Of a DNA stretch of 64,000 nt, positions 8,451-16,710 are shown piece after piece. The DNA is taken from the NCBI RefSeq assembly GCF_016756595.1, contig NZ_AP023257.1:1386001-1450000 (forward strand), in the 5' to 3' direction. The notes under the pieces are model-generated. The model worked only from the letters and a program-made list of their open reading frames with translations, ran no database searches and was not told the DNA's origin. The position numbers and the translations under genes were made by a program. Source of the stretch: Mesorhizobium sp. L-2-11 (GTDB lineage: Bacteria > Pseudomonadota > Alphaproteobacteria > Rhizobiales > Rhizobiaceae). Positions within the stretch are counted from its first letter, which is position 1; every line of letters starts with the position of its first letter.

Positions 8451-9230
8451 TCAGTTGTCGAGCAGGCGGAAATGCGCGGCGCGAACGACGGCCTGCGTGC
8501 GGTTCCTGGCGCCCAGCTTCCTGGCGGCGGCGGTGAGGTGCATGACGACCGTAGGAATCGAGCGCCCGATGACGCGCGAGATCTCCTTGGCAGAGAGCCC
8601 ATGTGCCGAATGGCGGAGACACTCGCGCTCGCGCTCAGTCAAGGACGGCACGAGCGGACTGAGAGCCGATCGGTCGTAGAGGGCGTAGGCCGTGTCGTGG
8701 AAGACATGCGCCAGCAAGCTAAATCGCGCGATGGTTCCCGCATCCCGATCTACCATCTCGTCCGCGCCGAGGCGGATGCCGGTAACCGTGGCATAGCCGC
8801 CGCGCGGCATGTGGATAGGGATCGTGACGCCGCTAGTGAGGTCGCGCTCGCGCAGGTAGCGCGCAACGGGTTCCGTAGTCTCGTCGAGGAGCGCGCCTAT
8901 CTCGGTGTCGATCGCCTTGTTGTAGCTCCAGGCGAAGGGGGTGGAGCTGCGCGCCGCCACGATCTGCACCGGATCGATGCGGAAGTAACCTCGATCGCAC
9001 CAATAGTCGCGCATGTCGTCATCGATGTTACGCAGCTTGAGCATCGACGGGATCATGATAGCGCCGTCGAGATCGTACGGGATGGGCGTGTAGTCGTAGA
9101 CCAACGCGTCGTAGCCTAGACCGGACAGGGCGGTAAACGCCTCGTCGATGCATTCGTCCAAGGTGCCATGGCGAGTGAAACGCCGCCTGATCGTTGTGAT
9201 TTCGTCCAGCATGAGATCTTCCGCCGACAT
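8451..9230 (-). CDS. LuxR-family regulator with the plant-associated 'solo' signature
   Basis: The product (259 aa from the ATG at 9230) has an N-terminal autoinducer-binding domain (about 10-180) and a LuxR helix-turn-helix (about 195-255, SLTERERECLRHSAHGLSAKEISRVIGRS). Aligning the invariant DP pair (Asp86-Pro87, TraR 70-71) and Trp101 (TraR 85) puts Met73 at TraR position 57 and Trp77 at position 61. AHL receptors have Trp and Tyr there; Met and Trp mark the plant-associated LuxR solos (OryR, PsoR, NesR, PipR type), which answer plant-derived low-molecular-weight compounds. No luxI is present, and the divergent neighbour is the proline iminopeptidase-like gene typical of this group. The start is uncertain: GTG 9251 and ATG 9212 are alternatives. 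Confidence 0.9.
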   Translation of the reverse strand: MSAEDLMLDEITTIRRRFTRHGTLDECIDEAFTALSGLGYDALVYDYTPIPYDLDGAIMIPSMLKLRNIDDDMRDYWCDRGYFRIDPVQIVAARSSTPFAWSYNKAIDTEIGALLDETTEPVARYLRERDLTSGVTIPIHMPRGGYATVTGIRLGADEMVDRDAGTIARFSLLAHVFHDTAYALYDRSALSPLVPSLTERERECLRHSAHGLSAKEISRVIGRSIPTVVMHLTAAARKLGARNRTQAVVRAAHFRLLDN

Positions 9231-9244
9231 CCTCCCGGACCACC

Positions 9245-9260
9245 CTATCACTTCTTATAG
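9245..9260. promoter_or_regulatory. Candidate operator between luxR and pip
   Basis: An inverted repeat CTAT-N8-ATAG lies in the about 97-bp gap between the divergent luxR and iminopeptidase genes. LuxR proteins bind imperfect inverted repeats of about 18-22 bp, and plant-responsive solos regulate the adjacent pip gene, so the location is right. The arms are only 4 bp, and a second weak pair (ATGC-N11-GCAT, about 9297-9315) is nearer pip, so this is a suggestion only. Confidence 0.2.
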
Positions 9261-9327
9261 CTGACGCACTCCCAACGTTTCGCTTAATATATGAGCATGC
9301 CTAAAATCTGTGCATTCGGAGCGTATC

Positions 9328-10218
9328 ATGTGGCGTGAGATGGCGGCCGACGATCGCATCGAGGTAAATGTCGACGGCTTTAAGGTCGTCGCCTATAGCT
9401 TCGGCTCCAGCACCGAGACGGTGTTCTGCCTCAACGGCGGGCCTGGCCTGGCCTGCGACTACCTTCGTGAATCGCACTCCTGCCTGGTAGACCAGGGATA
9501 CAGGGTCGTGGCGTTCGACCAGCTTGGCACCGGCGCCTCCGACCGGCCGACGGACACCTCGCTCTGGACTATAGCGCGCTACGTCGAGGAGACCGAGACG
9601 GTTCGCAAGACGCTGGGACTCGGCAATGTACACATGCTGGGTCATTCCTGGGGCGGCTGGCTGGCGATCGAATATGCGCTTGCCTACCAGGAGAACCTGC
9701 AGACGTTGATCCTCGAGGATACCGTCGCCGACATGCCGCATCTTGTTCTGGAACTGGAACGCCTGCGCGCTTCGCTGGGACCCGAAACCGTATCGATGAT
9801 GCAGAAGCACGAGGCGCAGGGAACCTACGATCATCCGGAATACGTGGCGGCGGTGACGATCCTCAACTACCGCCATGTCTGCCGCCTGCCCGAATGGCCG
9901 GCGCCGGTGCGCCGCTCGCTCGACGACTGGAACATGGGACCCTACGCGACCATGCAAGGTCCGAACGAGTTTCTCTACATCGGTAATCTGAAGGACTGGA
10001 ACCGGGTGCCCGACCTGCCGAGGATCAAGGTGCCGGTGCTGATCACGCATGGCGAGCACGACGAACTGACACCAGCCTGTGGCCTGCGCATGAAGCTTGG
10101 CCTGCCGCAGTCGGAGTTGCACATCATCCCGAATGCGAGTCACATGCCCTTCTACGAGAACCCAGCTGCATACTATCCGATCCTTTTAGGGTTCCTCTCG
10201 CGCAACAAGGCAGGCTGA
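9328..10218 (+). CDS. pip: Proline iminopeptidase-like alpha/beta hydrolase (S33 family)
   Basis: The 296-residue cytoplasmic protein has the S33 iminopeptidase landmarks: LNGGPG (about 35-40, oxyanion region, HGGPG in most homologues), DQLGTGASD (64-72), nucleophile elbow GHSWGG (Ser107), acid Asp in GEHDELTP and His in ASHMPFYENP. The family removes N-terminal proline or hydrolyses related amides. In plant-associated bacteria the pip/pipA gene beside a LuxR solo is the regulator's target and may process the plant signal. The ATG at 9328 is preferred because CGGAG lies seven bases upstream; a GTG at 9310 is in frame. It is divergent from luxR and leads into the peptide importer genes, with only 51 bp to the first permease. 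Confidence 0.85.
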   Translation: MWREMAADDRIEVNVDGFKVVAYSFGSSTETVFCLNGGPGLACDYLRESHSCLVDQGYRVVAFDQLGTGASDRPTDTSLWTIARYVEETETVRKTLGLGNVHMLGHSWGGWLAIEYALAYQENLQTLILEDTVADMPHLVLELERLRASLGPETVSMMQKHEAQGTYDHPEYVAAVTILNYRHVCRLPEWPAPVRRSLDDWNMGPYATMQGPNEFLYIGNLKDWNRVPDLPRIKVPVLITHGEHDELTPACGLRMKLGLPQSELHIIPNASHMPFYENPAAYYPILLGFLSRNKAG

Positions 10219-10269
10219 TGCAGGCGGAATGCAGGGGAAAGGGAGCGGACGGGGAAACACCTCAGGGCC

Positions 10270-11208
10270 ATGCACCGCTATAAGTTCGTTCTATACCGTC
10301 CGCTTCAGTTCCTGCCGGTGCTGTTCGGCATCAGCGTGATCACGTTCATCCTTGTCCGGCTGATCCCCGGCGACCCCGCTCGCGTTCTGCTCGGCGCCCG
10401 CGCCACCCCCGAAGCGATCGCCCGCATCCGCGCGCAGTACGGCCTCGATGAGCCCATGCTCGTCCAGTATTTCTATTTCCTGCGCAACCTCGCGGACGGC
10501 GAGATGGGGCGCTCGATCCTCTACAAGATCGATGTGCTGAAGCTGATCGCCACGCGCATCGAGCCCACTCTGACGCTGGTGCTTTGCAGCGTTGTGCTGT
10601 CGGTATTGATTGCCGTGCCGGTGGCGGCGATCGCGGCGCGCAATCAGGGCAGGCTGGCCGACCAAGCTATCCGCATCGTTTCCACCTTCGGCATCGGTTT
10701 CCCGCCCTTCTGGCTCGGCCTGATGCTGATCATCCTGTTCAGCGTCGAACTCGCCATTCTCCCGGTGTCCGGTTACGGCAACACGCTTTCTGAAAAGCTT
10801 GCACATCTCGTGCTGCCGAGCCTCACTGTCTCGCTGTCGCTGTCGACCGTTCTGGCGCGCAGCTTGCGTGCGGCGATGGTCGAAGGCTTGAAGTCCGACG
10901 TGGCGACTGCCGCGCGCGCGCGCGGCATGCCGGAGAGCATCGTGTTCTGGCGCCACGTGCTGCCAAATTCGTTGGTGCCGACCGTCAACCTTCTCGCCGT
11001 AAACATAGGTTGGCTGCTAGGCGGCACCGTCGTGGTGGAGACCGTTTTCGCGCTGCCCGGCATGGGCCAGCTGCTGGTGCGCGCCATCTTCTCGCGCGAC
11101 TACATGGTCGTGCAGGGCGTGGCGATGGTCTTCGCCTGCGCCACCGTGCTGATCAACTTCCTGGCTGACATCGTCACGGTGGCTCTCGATCCGAGGGTGA
11201 AGCTGTGA
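10270..11208 (+). CDS. Peptide ABC transporter permease, DppB-type
   Basis: The 312-residue inner-membrane protein starts with the DppB/OppB-type N-terminus (FLPVLFGISVITFILVRLIPGDPA, about 14-37), has six hydrophobic segments, and carries the ATPase-contact EAA loop near residue 210 (SDVATAARARGMPESIVFWRHVLPNS). It forms half of the membrane channel of a di/oligopeptide-class importer. Its stop overlaps the next permease start by four bases (GTGA), so translation is coupled. Gene order hydrolase, permease, permease, double ATPase, binding protein makes a five-gene operon. DppB, GsiC and NikB-type permeases look alike, so the substrate cannot be read from this gene; context suggests a peptide-like or plant-derived amide compound. 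Confidence 0.9.
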   Translation: MHRYKFVLYRPLQFLPVLFGISVITFILVRLIPGDPARVLLGARATPEAIARIRAQYGLDEPMLVQYFYFLRNLADGEMGRSILYKIDVLKLIATRIEPTLTLVLCSVVLSVLIAVPVAAIAARNQGRLADQAIRIVSTFGIGFPPFWLGLMLIILFSVELAILPVSGYGNTLSEKLAHLVLPSLTVSLSLSTVLARSLRAAMVEGLKSDVATAARARGMPESIVFWRHVLPNSLVPTVNLLAVNIGWLLGGTVVVETVFALPGMGQLLVRAIFSRDYMVVQGVAMVFACATVLINFLADIVTVALDPRVKL

Positions 11209-12053
11209 GCGAGCCCTTGGCCGCGCCCGCGCTCGGCAGGAACGGCCGCTTTCGCCGCCGCGGTACGCTGGCGGCCGGCGTCTTCCTGCTTGGGGCGTTC
11301 GTCGTCCTCGCACTCGGCGCGCCGCTGATCGCGCCCTACGATCCGATCGCCCAGGACGCGACAGCACGGCTCCAGGGGCCGGCCTGGCTGCACCCGTTCG
11401 GGACCGACAATTTTGGCCGCGACATCTTCTCGCGCGTCATCTGGGGTACGCGCATCGATCTGATGATCGCCGTCATCGGCGTTATCTTCCCCTTTCTCAT
11501 CGGCACCACGCTTGGCACGGTAGCGGGGTTCTTCGGCGGGATAGTCGACGCCATCTTCATGCGGCTGGTCGACGTCATCTTGGCCTTCCCGTTCCTGGTA
11601 TTGATGCTGTCGATCATTGCGATCCTCGGGCCTGGCCTGGCCAATTTTTACATCGCCATGGCCCTCGTCGGCTGGGTTTCCTACGCGCGGCTCATCCGCG
11701 CTCAGATGCTCGTGCTCAAGAACCATGACTACGCGGTCGCGGCGGTCAGCCTCGGCTTCAGCCGCATGCGCATCATGTTCCGTCACCTCCTGCCCAATGC
11801 CGCTGCCGGCTCGGTCGTCTTCGCGATGTCCGACGCAGTCCTCGTCCTGCTGAACGGCGCGGCCATTAGCTATCTCGGGCTGGGCGTGCAGCCGCCAGTC
11901 GCGGAGTGGGGCGTGATGGTGGCGGAAGGCCAAGCCTTCGTCACCTCCGCGTGGTGGATTACACTGTTCCCGGGGCTGGCGATCGTGACGCTCGCCTTCG
12001 CCTTCAGCATGATCGGCGACGGGCTGGCCGATTTGTTCGGGGTTCACGAGTGA
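11205..12053 (+). CDS. Peptide ABC transporter permease, DppC-type
   Basis: The 282-residue protein is the partner permease. It has a cytoplasmic N-terminus, a first membrane span (AAGVFLLGAFVVLALGAPLIAPYDP, about 20-45), the DppC-family segment HPFGTDNFGRDIFSRVIWGTRIDLMI (in pieces, about 63-88), further spans and the EAA loop (AVAAVSLGFSRMRIMFRHLLPN). It pairs with the DppB-type protein to form the translocation pore. The GTG start at 11205 overlaps the upstream stop, and its own TGA overlaps the GTG of the ATPase gene in the same GTGA fashion. This chain of four-base overlaps argues for strict co-expression. Confidence 0.9.
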   Translation: MSEPLAAPALGRNGRFRRRGTLAAGVFLLGAFVVLALGAPLIAPYDPIAQDATARLQGPAWLHPFGTDNFGRDIFSRVIWGTRIDLMIAVIGVIFPFLIGTTLGTVAGFFGGIVDAIFMRLVDVILAFPFLVLMLSIIAILGPGLANFYIAMALVGWVSYARLIRAQMLVLKNHDYAVAAVSLGFSRMRIMFRHLLPNAAAGSVVFAMSDAVLVLLNGAAISYLGLGVQPPVAEWGVMVAEGQAFVTSAWWITLFPGLAIVTLAFAFSMIGDGLADLFGVHE

Positions 12054-13726
12054 TCGCGGCGCTGCTCAAGGTCGCCGACCTGACGGTCGTCCATGACGGT
12101 GACGGCGGGGAGCGCACGCTGCTTGATGCCGTGTCACTCGATCTCGCCCCGGGAGAAGTGCTCGGGCTGGTCGGCGAGAGCGGGTCGGGCAAGAGCCTGC
12201 TCTGCCGCTCACTCGTTAGGCTGCTGCCATCGAGCCGGCTCAGGATCAGCGGTGGCTCGATCACACTTTCGGGGCGTGAGCTGACGACCGCGCCGGAAGC
12301 CGAGATGCTCGCGGTGCGCGGCGGTGAAATCGGCATGATCTTTCAGAATCCGAGCAGCCATCTCGACCCGGTCATGAGGATCGGCGACCAGATCACCGAG
12401 GGCATCCGCTTTCACCAGCGGCTGGACGCCAAGGCGGCGCGTGCCGCGGCGGTGGATATCCTCGCCCAGGTCGGGTTTCCGGATCCGGCTCGGCAATACG
12501 ATAGCTACCCGCACGAATTCTCCGGCGGCATGCGCCAGCGCGCCCTGATCGGCGCGGCGCTATCGAGCAATCCCAGGATCCTGATCGCCGACGAGCCGAC
12601 GACGGCACTCGACGTGACGATACAGGCGCAGATCCTGCGGCTTCTGATGGACATTCGCGCCAGGCGTGGACTCTCGGTGATCCTGGTCACCCACGATCTC
12701 GGCATCGTCGCCCAAGTCTGCGACCGCATCGCGGTGATGTGGCAAGGTCGACTGGTGGAGATTGGAGAGAAGCGGGGTCTGCTTGCGGCGCCGGCGCATG
12801 CCTACACCCGTTCGCTGATCACCAGTCATCCCTCGCTGCCGGAGGAGGACATGCCGGCAAAGGCTGAGAAGCTCCGGGCACCCGGAGCGGTGCCGGTGGT
12901 CGACATCGAGAAGCTGCACGTGCGCTTCGCCACGGGCGGCCTCTTCCGGCGAGGCGCGGTCGATGCCGTCAATGGGGTCACACTCCGTGTCATGCCGGGC
13001 GAAACGGTCGGCATTGTCGGCGAATCCGGAAGCGGCAAGAGCACTCTGGCGCGCGCAGTTCTTGGACTTACGCCGGTCTCGTCAGGCACGATACGGTTCG
13101 ATGGTATGGACATCGCATCGGGTCGCGCAGTCCTCGGCATGCTGCGACGTCAAACCGCCATGGTTTTTCAGGACCCCTACAACGCCCTCAATCCTCATCT
13201 TACCGTTGGCAAGATGCTGGCGGAGGTCCTGCGGGTACAGGGCAAGATCGAGACCGCGCAAATCCCGGCACGCTGCGGCGAACTGCTCGACCTGGTCGGC
13301 TTGGGGCGCGCGTTCCTCGACCGCAAGCCGCGCTCGATGAGCGGCGGCCAATGCCAGCGGGCCGGCATAGCTCGCGCGCTCGCCGTCGACCCGAAACTTA
13401 TCATTGCGGACGAGTGCGTGGCCGCCCTCGACGTCACCATCCAGGCGCAGATCGTGGAGTTGTTCCGCGAACTGGTGGAACGTATGTCGCTCACGCTGAT
13501 ATTTATCGCCCACGATCTCGCAATCGTTTGCAATCTCTGCCAGCGTGTTGTGGTGATGCACCGCGGCGTGATCGTCGAGGAAGGTCGGTCGGAGGAAGTG
13601 TTCTCCCGGCCGAAGCATGCCTACACCGCCGCGCTGATTGCCGCCGTTCCGCATATCGATCCGGACAAGCCGCTGCTTGCTCCCTCGAAGATGGCGACCC
13701 CGCAGGCCGACGGGGTCGCAAACTGA
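12050..13726 (+). CDS. Fused double ATP-binding protein of the peptide ABC transporter (DppD-DppF type)
   Basis: The 558-residue protein holds two complete nucleotide-binding domains. The first has Walker A GESGSGKS (about 42-49), signature FSGGMRQR and Walker B ILIADEPTTALD. The second, from about residue 285, has another GESGSGKS, signature MSGGQCQR and LIIADECVAALD, in which the usual Pro-Thr after Glu is Cys-Val. Each domain ends with the oligopeptide-transporter tail (AHAYTRSL, KHAYTAAL). It energises import through the two permeases. The GTG at 12050 overlaps the upstream stop; a longer frame from 11906 lies inside the permease gene and is rejected. Fusion of the two ATPases is known in this transporter class. 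Confidence 0.9.
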   Translation: MIAALLKVADLTVVHDGDGGERTLLDAVSLDLAPGEVLGLVGESGSGKSLLCRSLVRLLPSSRLRISGGSITLSGRELTTAPEAEMLAVRGGEIGMIFQNPSSHLDPVMRIGDQITEGIRFHQRLDAKAARAAAVDILAQVGFPDPARQYDSYPHEFSGGMRQRALIGAALSSNPRILIADEPTTALDVTIQAQILRLLMDIRARRGLSVILVTHDLGIVAQVCDRIAVMWQGRLVEIGEKRGLLAAPAHAYTRSLITSHPSLPEEDMPAKAEKLRAPGAVPVVDIEKLHVRFATGGLFRRGAVDAVNGVTLRVMPGETVGIVGESGSGKSTLARAVLGLTPVSSGTIRFDGMDIASGRAVLGMLRRQTAMVFQDPYNALNPHLTVGKMLAEVLRVQGKIETAQIPARCGELLDLVGLGRAFLDRKPRSMSGGQCQRAGIARALAVDPKLIIADECVAALDVTIQAQIVELFRELVERMSLTLIFIAHDLAIVCNLCQRVVVMHRGVIVEEGRSEEVFSRPKHAYTAALIAAVPHIDPDKPLLAPSKMATPQADGVAN

Positions 13727-13756
13727 AACCAAAGGCAAACCAGAAGGGGAATACCG

Positions 13757-15274
13757 ATGTTAAGAAGCAAATGGATGCGCATCGGCTTGGTCACCGTTAT
13801 GACCAGCCTGTCCCTGGGGGCGACGATCGCAGAAGCCGCCGGCGTACTCACGATTGGCCGGCGCGAAGACTCGACCACCTTCGATCCGATCAAGACCGCC
13901 CAGAACATCGACCTGTGGGTGTTCGCCAACGTCTATGACGTGCTGATCCGCGTCGACAAGACGGGCACCAAGCTGGAGCCCGGTCTCGCCGAGAGTTGGG
14001 AGGTCAGCCCGGACGGCCTCACCTATACGCTCAAGCTGCGCGACGCGAAGTTCTCGGACGGCTCCGACCTGACGGCCGACGACGTGGTGTTCAGCCTCAC
14101 CCGCATCAGGGATGACGAGGGCTCGCTGTGGGCGGATCCTTTCAAGGTGATGGATACGGTCGAGGCAACCGATCCAAAGACCGTCACGATCAAACTCAAG
14201 CAGGCGACCGCGCCGTTCCTGGCGACGCTGGCCTTCCCGATCGCCTCGGTTCTTTCGAAGAAGGGCTTCGAGACGCTCGGTCCGGAGAAATATGCCGAAA
14301 CACCCATCGGCTCTGGCGCCTTCACCATCACGGAATGGAGGCGCGGCGACCGTGTCATCCTGGCGAAAAACCCGCATTTCTGGGAGGCCGATCGTGTCAG
14401 CCTCGACGGCGTCGAGTGGATCTCCGTGCCGGACGATAACACCCGCATGCTGAACGTGCAGGCCGGCCAGCTCGATACCGCGATCTTTGTGCCGTTCTCA
14501 CGCGTCGCCGAACTGCAGAAGGATTCCAACCTCACCGTCCATCTCGACCCGTCGACCCGCGAGGATCACCTGCTGATTAACCACGAGCATGGCGCGCTGG
14601 CGAAGAAGGAGGTGCGGCAGGCCCTCGACATCGCCATCGACGAGCAGGCTGTGGTCGACACGGTGACGTTCGGCTACGGCGAGGTCGCAAACTCCTACAT
14701 CCCGAAGGGCGCGCTCTATTACTACGCCGACAATCTGAAGCGGCCCTACGATCCGGAAAAGGCCAAGCAGATGCTGGCCGACGCCGGGGCCTCGGACCTG
14801 ACGCTCAACTACGTCGTGCGGGCCGGCGACGAGATCGTCGAGCAGACGGCCGTGCTGCTGCAGCAGCAGCTCGCCAAAGCCGGAGTCACCGTCAACATCC
14901 AGAAGGTCGACCCGAGCCAGGAATGGGACATGCTGGTGGCCGGCGACTATGACATCTGTGTCAACTACTGGACCAATGACATCCTCGACCCAGACCAGAA
15001 GACCACCTTCGTTCTCGGCCACGATGCGAACATGAATTACATGACCCGCTACAACAACGAGAAGGTAAAGGAGCTGGTCGTGGCGGCGCGCATCGAGATG
15101 GATCCGGCCAATCGCGAGCAAATGTACATCGATCTGCAGAAGATGGCCAAAGAGGACGTCAACTGGATTGATCTGTACTACAGCCCGTTCATCAACGTCT
15201 CGCGTAATAACATCCAGAACTTCTACCAGAATCCGCTGGGCCGGTTCTTTCTGGAAGACGTGGTCAAGAACTAG
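13757..15274 (+). CDS. Periplasmic peptide-type substrate-binding protein (SBP family 5)
   Basis: The 505-residue protein has a signal peptide (MLRSKWMRIG, hydrophobic core, cut near residues 26-28) and the family 5 layout: RREDSTTFDPIKTAQNIDLW, the classic LEPGLAESWEVSPDGLTYTLKLRDAKFSDG block (about 75-104), and later NPHFWE and KEVRQALDIAIDE. Family 5 proteins bind peptides, nickel chelates or opines for DppBCDF-class importers. It closes the operon, 30 bp after the ATPase gene, with AGAAGGGGA before the ATG. In the PipR-type plant-responsive loci the equivalent importer takes up the plant signal or a precursor; whether this one does is inference. Confidence 0.9.
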   Translation: MLRSKWMRIGLVTVMTSLSLGATIAEAAGVLTIGRREDSTTFDPIKTAQNIDLWVFANVYDVLIRVDKTGTKLEPGLAESWEVSPDGLTYTLKLRDAKFSDGSDLTADDVVFSLTRIRDDEGSLWADPFKVMDTVEATDPKTVTIKLKQATAPFLATLAFPIASVLSKKGFETLGPEKYAETPIGSGAFTITEWRRGDRVILAKNPHFWEADRVSLDGVEWISVPDDNTRMLNVQAGQLDTAIFVPFSRVAELQKDSNLTVHLDPSTREDHLLINHEHGALAKKEVRQALDIAIDEQAVVDTVTFGYGEVANSYIPKGALYYYADNLKRPYDPEKAKQMLADAGASDLTLNYVVRAGDEIVEQTAVLLQQQLAKAGVTVNIQKVDPSQEWDMLVAGDYDICVNYWTNDILDPDQKTTFVLGHDANMNYMTRYNNEKVKELVVAARIEMDPANREQMYIDLQKMAKEDVNWIDLYYSPFINVSRNNIQNFYQNPLGRFFLEDVVKN

Positions 15275-15715
15275 ACTTGTGAACGAAGCCACGGGACGCC
15301 GCTCTGCGGCGTTCCGCCCAGCCCTGACAGCACGTTTGGCGTGCCGCCCGTTTTCACCTCGCGTTGTTTGTTGGGAAAGGTGAACGATCTGCTGCTGTCG
15401 CTACTTCCGCTTTCTGGCAGTTCCGCGCTGATTGCGGACGGTCGCGCTCGTGCCAATCAAGACATTTGGCACATCGGTGCCAAGCCTCCGCTCCTGGCGC
15501 GAACAACCTGTTCAGGCATACGGCTCAAACGGCAACGTTCCACCCATCTCGCCATTGGCGGCATCCCGCTGATTGAGTTTTGACCCTAAAGCGGAATGCG
15601 GTTGGATTGAACCGGCATTCCGCTCTATCTTTTTGTTTTGGCCGCATTTGTGCGACGCCAAGTGGCCGCATGGTCTTCACTCAGCGCGACCGCGGCCGTT
15701 GGCTCGTATCGCCGG
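15275..15715. other. Intergenic stretch with two hairpins, no gene
   Basis: No protein-like frame is present. A short GC-rich hairpin (about 15294-15316, GACGCCGC ... GCGGCGTTCC) follows the binding-protein stop, and a much stronger one with a T-rich tail lies at 15590-15640. The right end leads to the hbd stop codon on the other strand. Confidence 0.5.
15590..15640 (+). terminator. Rho-independent terminator-like hairpin
   Basis: AGCGGAATGC (15590-15599) pairs with the complementary GCATTCCGCT at 15615-15624, and inside that GGTT pairs with AACC around a six-base loop. A CTATCTTTTTG tract follows. It could end the pip-importer operon. AGCGGAATGC-type palindromes are also dispersed repeats in mesorhizobia, so it may be both. 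It lies about 315 bp after the last stop. Confidence 0.6.
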
Positions 15716-16594
15716 TCAGCGCGTCGGAACGGGATGCTCGCCGCGATAGTCGTAGAAGCCGCGTCCGGTCTTGCGGCCGAGCCAGCCGGCCTCGACATAT
15801 TTCACCAGCAGCGGGCAGGGCCGGTATTTCGAATCCGACAGGCCGTCATGCAGCACCTGCATGATCGAAAGGCAGGTGTCGAGACCGATGAAATCGGCAA
15901 GCTGCAGCGGTCCCATCGGATGGTTGGCGCCGAGCCGCATGGCGGTGTCGATCGCATCGACCGAGCCGACGCCTTCATAGAGCGTGTAGATCGCCTCGTT
16001 GATCATCGGCAGCAGGATGCGGTTGACGATGAAGGCCGGAAAATCCTCCGAGACGGTGATCGTCTTCTCGAGATGGTTCACATAGGCCTTTGCCGCTTCG
16101 AAGGTCTGGTCCTCGGTGGCGATGCCGCGCACCAGTTCGACCAGCTTCATCACTGGAACCGGATTCATGAAATGGATGCCGATGAAACGTTCCGGCCTGT
16201 CGGTCTGCGCGGCCAGACGCGTGATCGAGATCGATGAGGTGTTCGTCGCCAGGATGGCTTCCGGATTGAGCTGCGGACAGAGCTGGGCGTAGATCTTGCG
16301 CTTGACGGTCTCGTCCTCGGTCGCTGCTTCGATCACCAGATCGGCACCGGCAAGGTCGGCCATGGTCGGTGCTGCCGAAATGCGGGCCATCGCCTCGTTG
16401 CGCAGTTTTTCCTCAAGCTTGCCGGAGCCGACCTGGCGGGCCATGTTGCCGCTGATCGTGGCGATGCCTTTTTCGATGCGCTCGGGCGAGATGTCGTAGA
16501 CCAGCACCTTGTAGCCCGCAAGCGCGGACACATGGGCGATGCCGCCGCCCATCTGGCCCGCGCCGATAATGCCGATCGTCTCGATCTTGTTCAT
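15716..16594 (-). CDS. hbd: 3-hydroxybutyryl-CoA dehydrogenase
   Basis: The 292-residue enzyme converts acetoacetyl-CoA and 3-hydroxybutyryl-CoA, using NAD(P)H. The Rossmann motif [10 protein letters not shown] lies at about 8-17. The signature [17 protein letters not shown] (about 140-156) contains the catalytic His, and [16 protein letters not shown] belongs to the C-terminal helical domain. The ATG at 16594 gives the standard N-terminus [14 protein letters not shown]; an upstream start at 16645 adds non-homologous residues. It lies after etfB-etfA on the same strand, an arrangement common in rhizobia that ties the enzyme to fatty-acid or butanoate oxidation or PHB metabolism. A terminator-like hairpin between etfA and hbd suggests hbd has at least partly separate transcription. 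Confidence 0.93.
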   Translation of the reverse strand: MNKIETIGIIGAGQMGGGIAHVSALAGYKVLVYDISPERIEKGIATISGNMARQVGSGKLEEKLRNEAMARISAAPTMADLAGADLVIEAATEDETVKRKIYAQLCPQLNPEAILATNTSSISITRLAAQTDRPERFIGIHFMNPVPVMKLVELVRGIATEDQTFEAAKAYVNHLEKTITVSEDFPAFIVNRILLPMINEAIYTLYEGVGSVDAIDTAMRLGANHPMGPLQLADFIGLDTCLSIMQVLHDGLSDSKYRPCPLLVKYVEAGWLGRKTGRGFYDYRGEHPVPTR

Positions 16595-16646
16595 TACACC
16601 GATCCCGTCAAAGGCCTTTGCGGCCTGCTTTTTTGTGCGGTGCAAA

Positions 16647-16681
16647 CTAAAAGGGCGGGGCGACTTCGTCTACCCCGCCCT
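16647..16681 (-). terminator. Terminator after etfA
   Basis: On the minus strand GGGCGGGG (16680-16673) pairs with CCCCGCCC (16660-16653) around a 12-base loop and is followed by TTTTAG. This is a good intrinsic terminator for the etfB-etfA transcript, placed 30 bp past the etfA stop and about 50 bp before the hbd start. Confidence 0.75.
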
Positions 16682-16710
16682 CACAATTTAATACGCATTG
16701 GCAGAAGCCG

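Noticed and set aside
8417..8602. 62-residue upstream extension of the cyclase gene
   Set aside because: It overlaps luxR antiparallel to nothing but in a different frame, is Arg/Ser/Pro-rich as expected of an out-of-frame reading, and the ATG at 8416 has a good ribosome site.
8451..9230. A conventional quorum-sensing LuxI/LuxR pair
   Set aside because: No luxI-type synthase frame lies in the window, and the ligand-pocket residues are not those of AHL receptors.
11906..12049. N-terminal extension of the fused ATPase gene
   Set aside because: It lies within the DppC-type permease gene in another frame, and the GTG at 12050 overlaps the permease stop, in line with the other overlaps in the operon.
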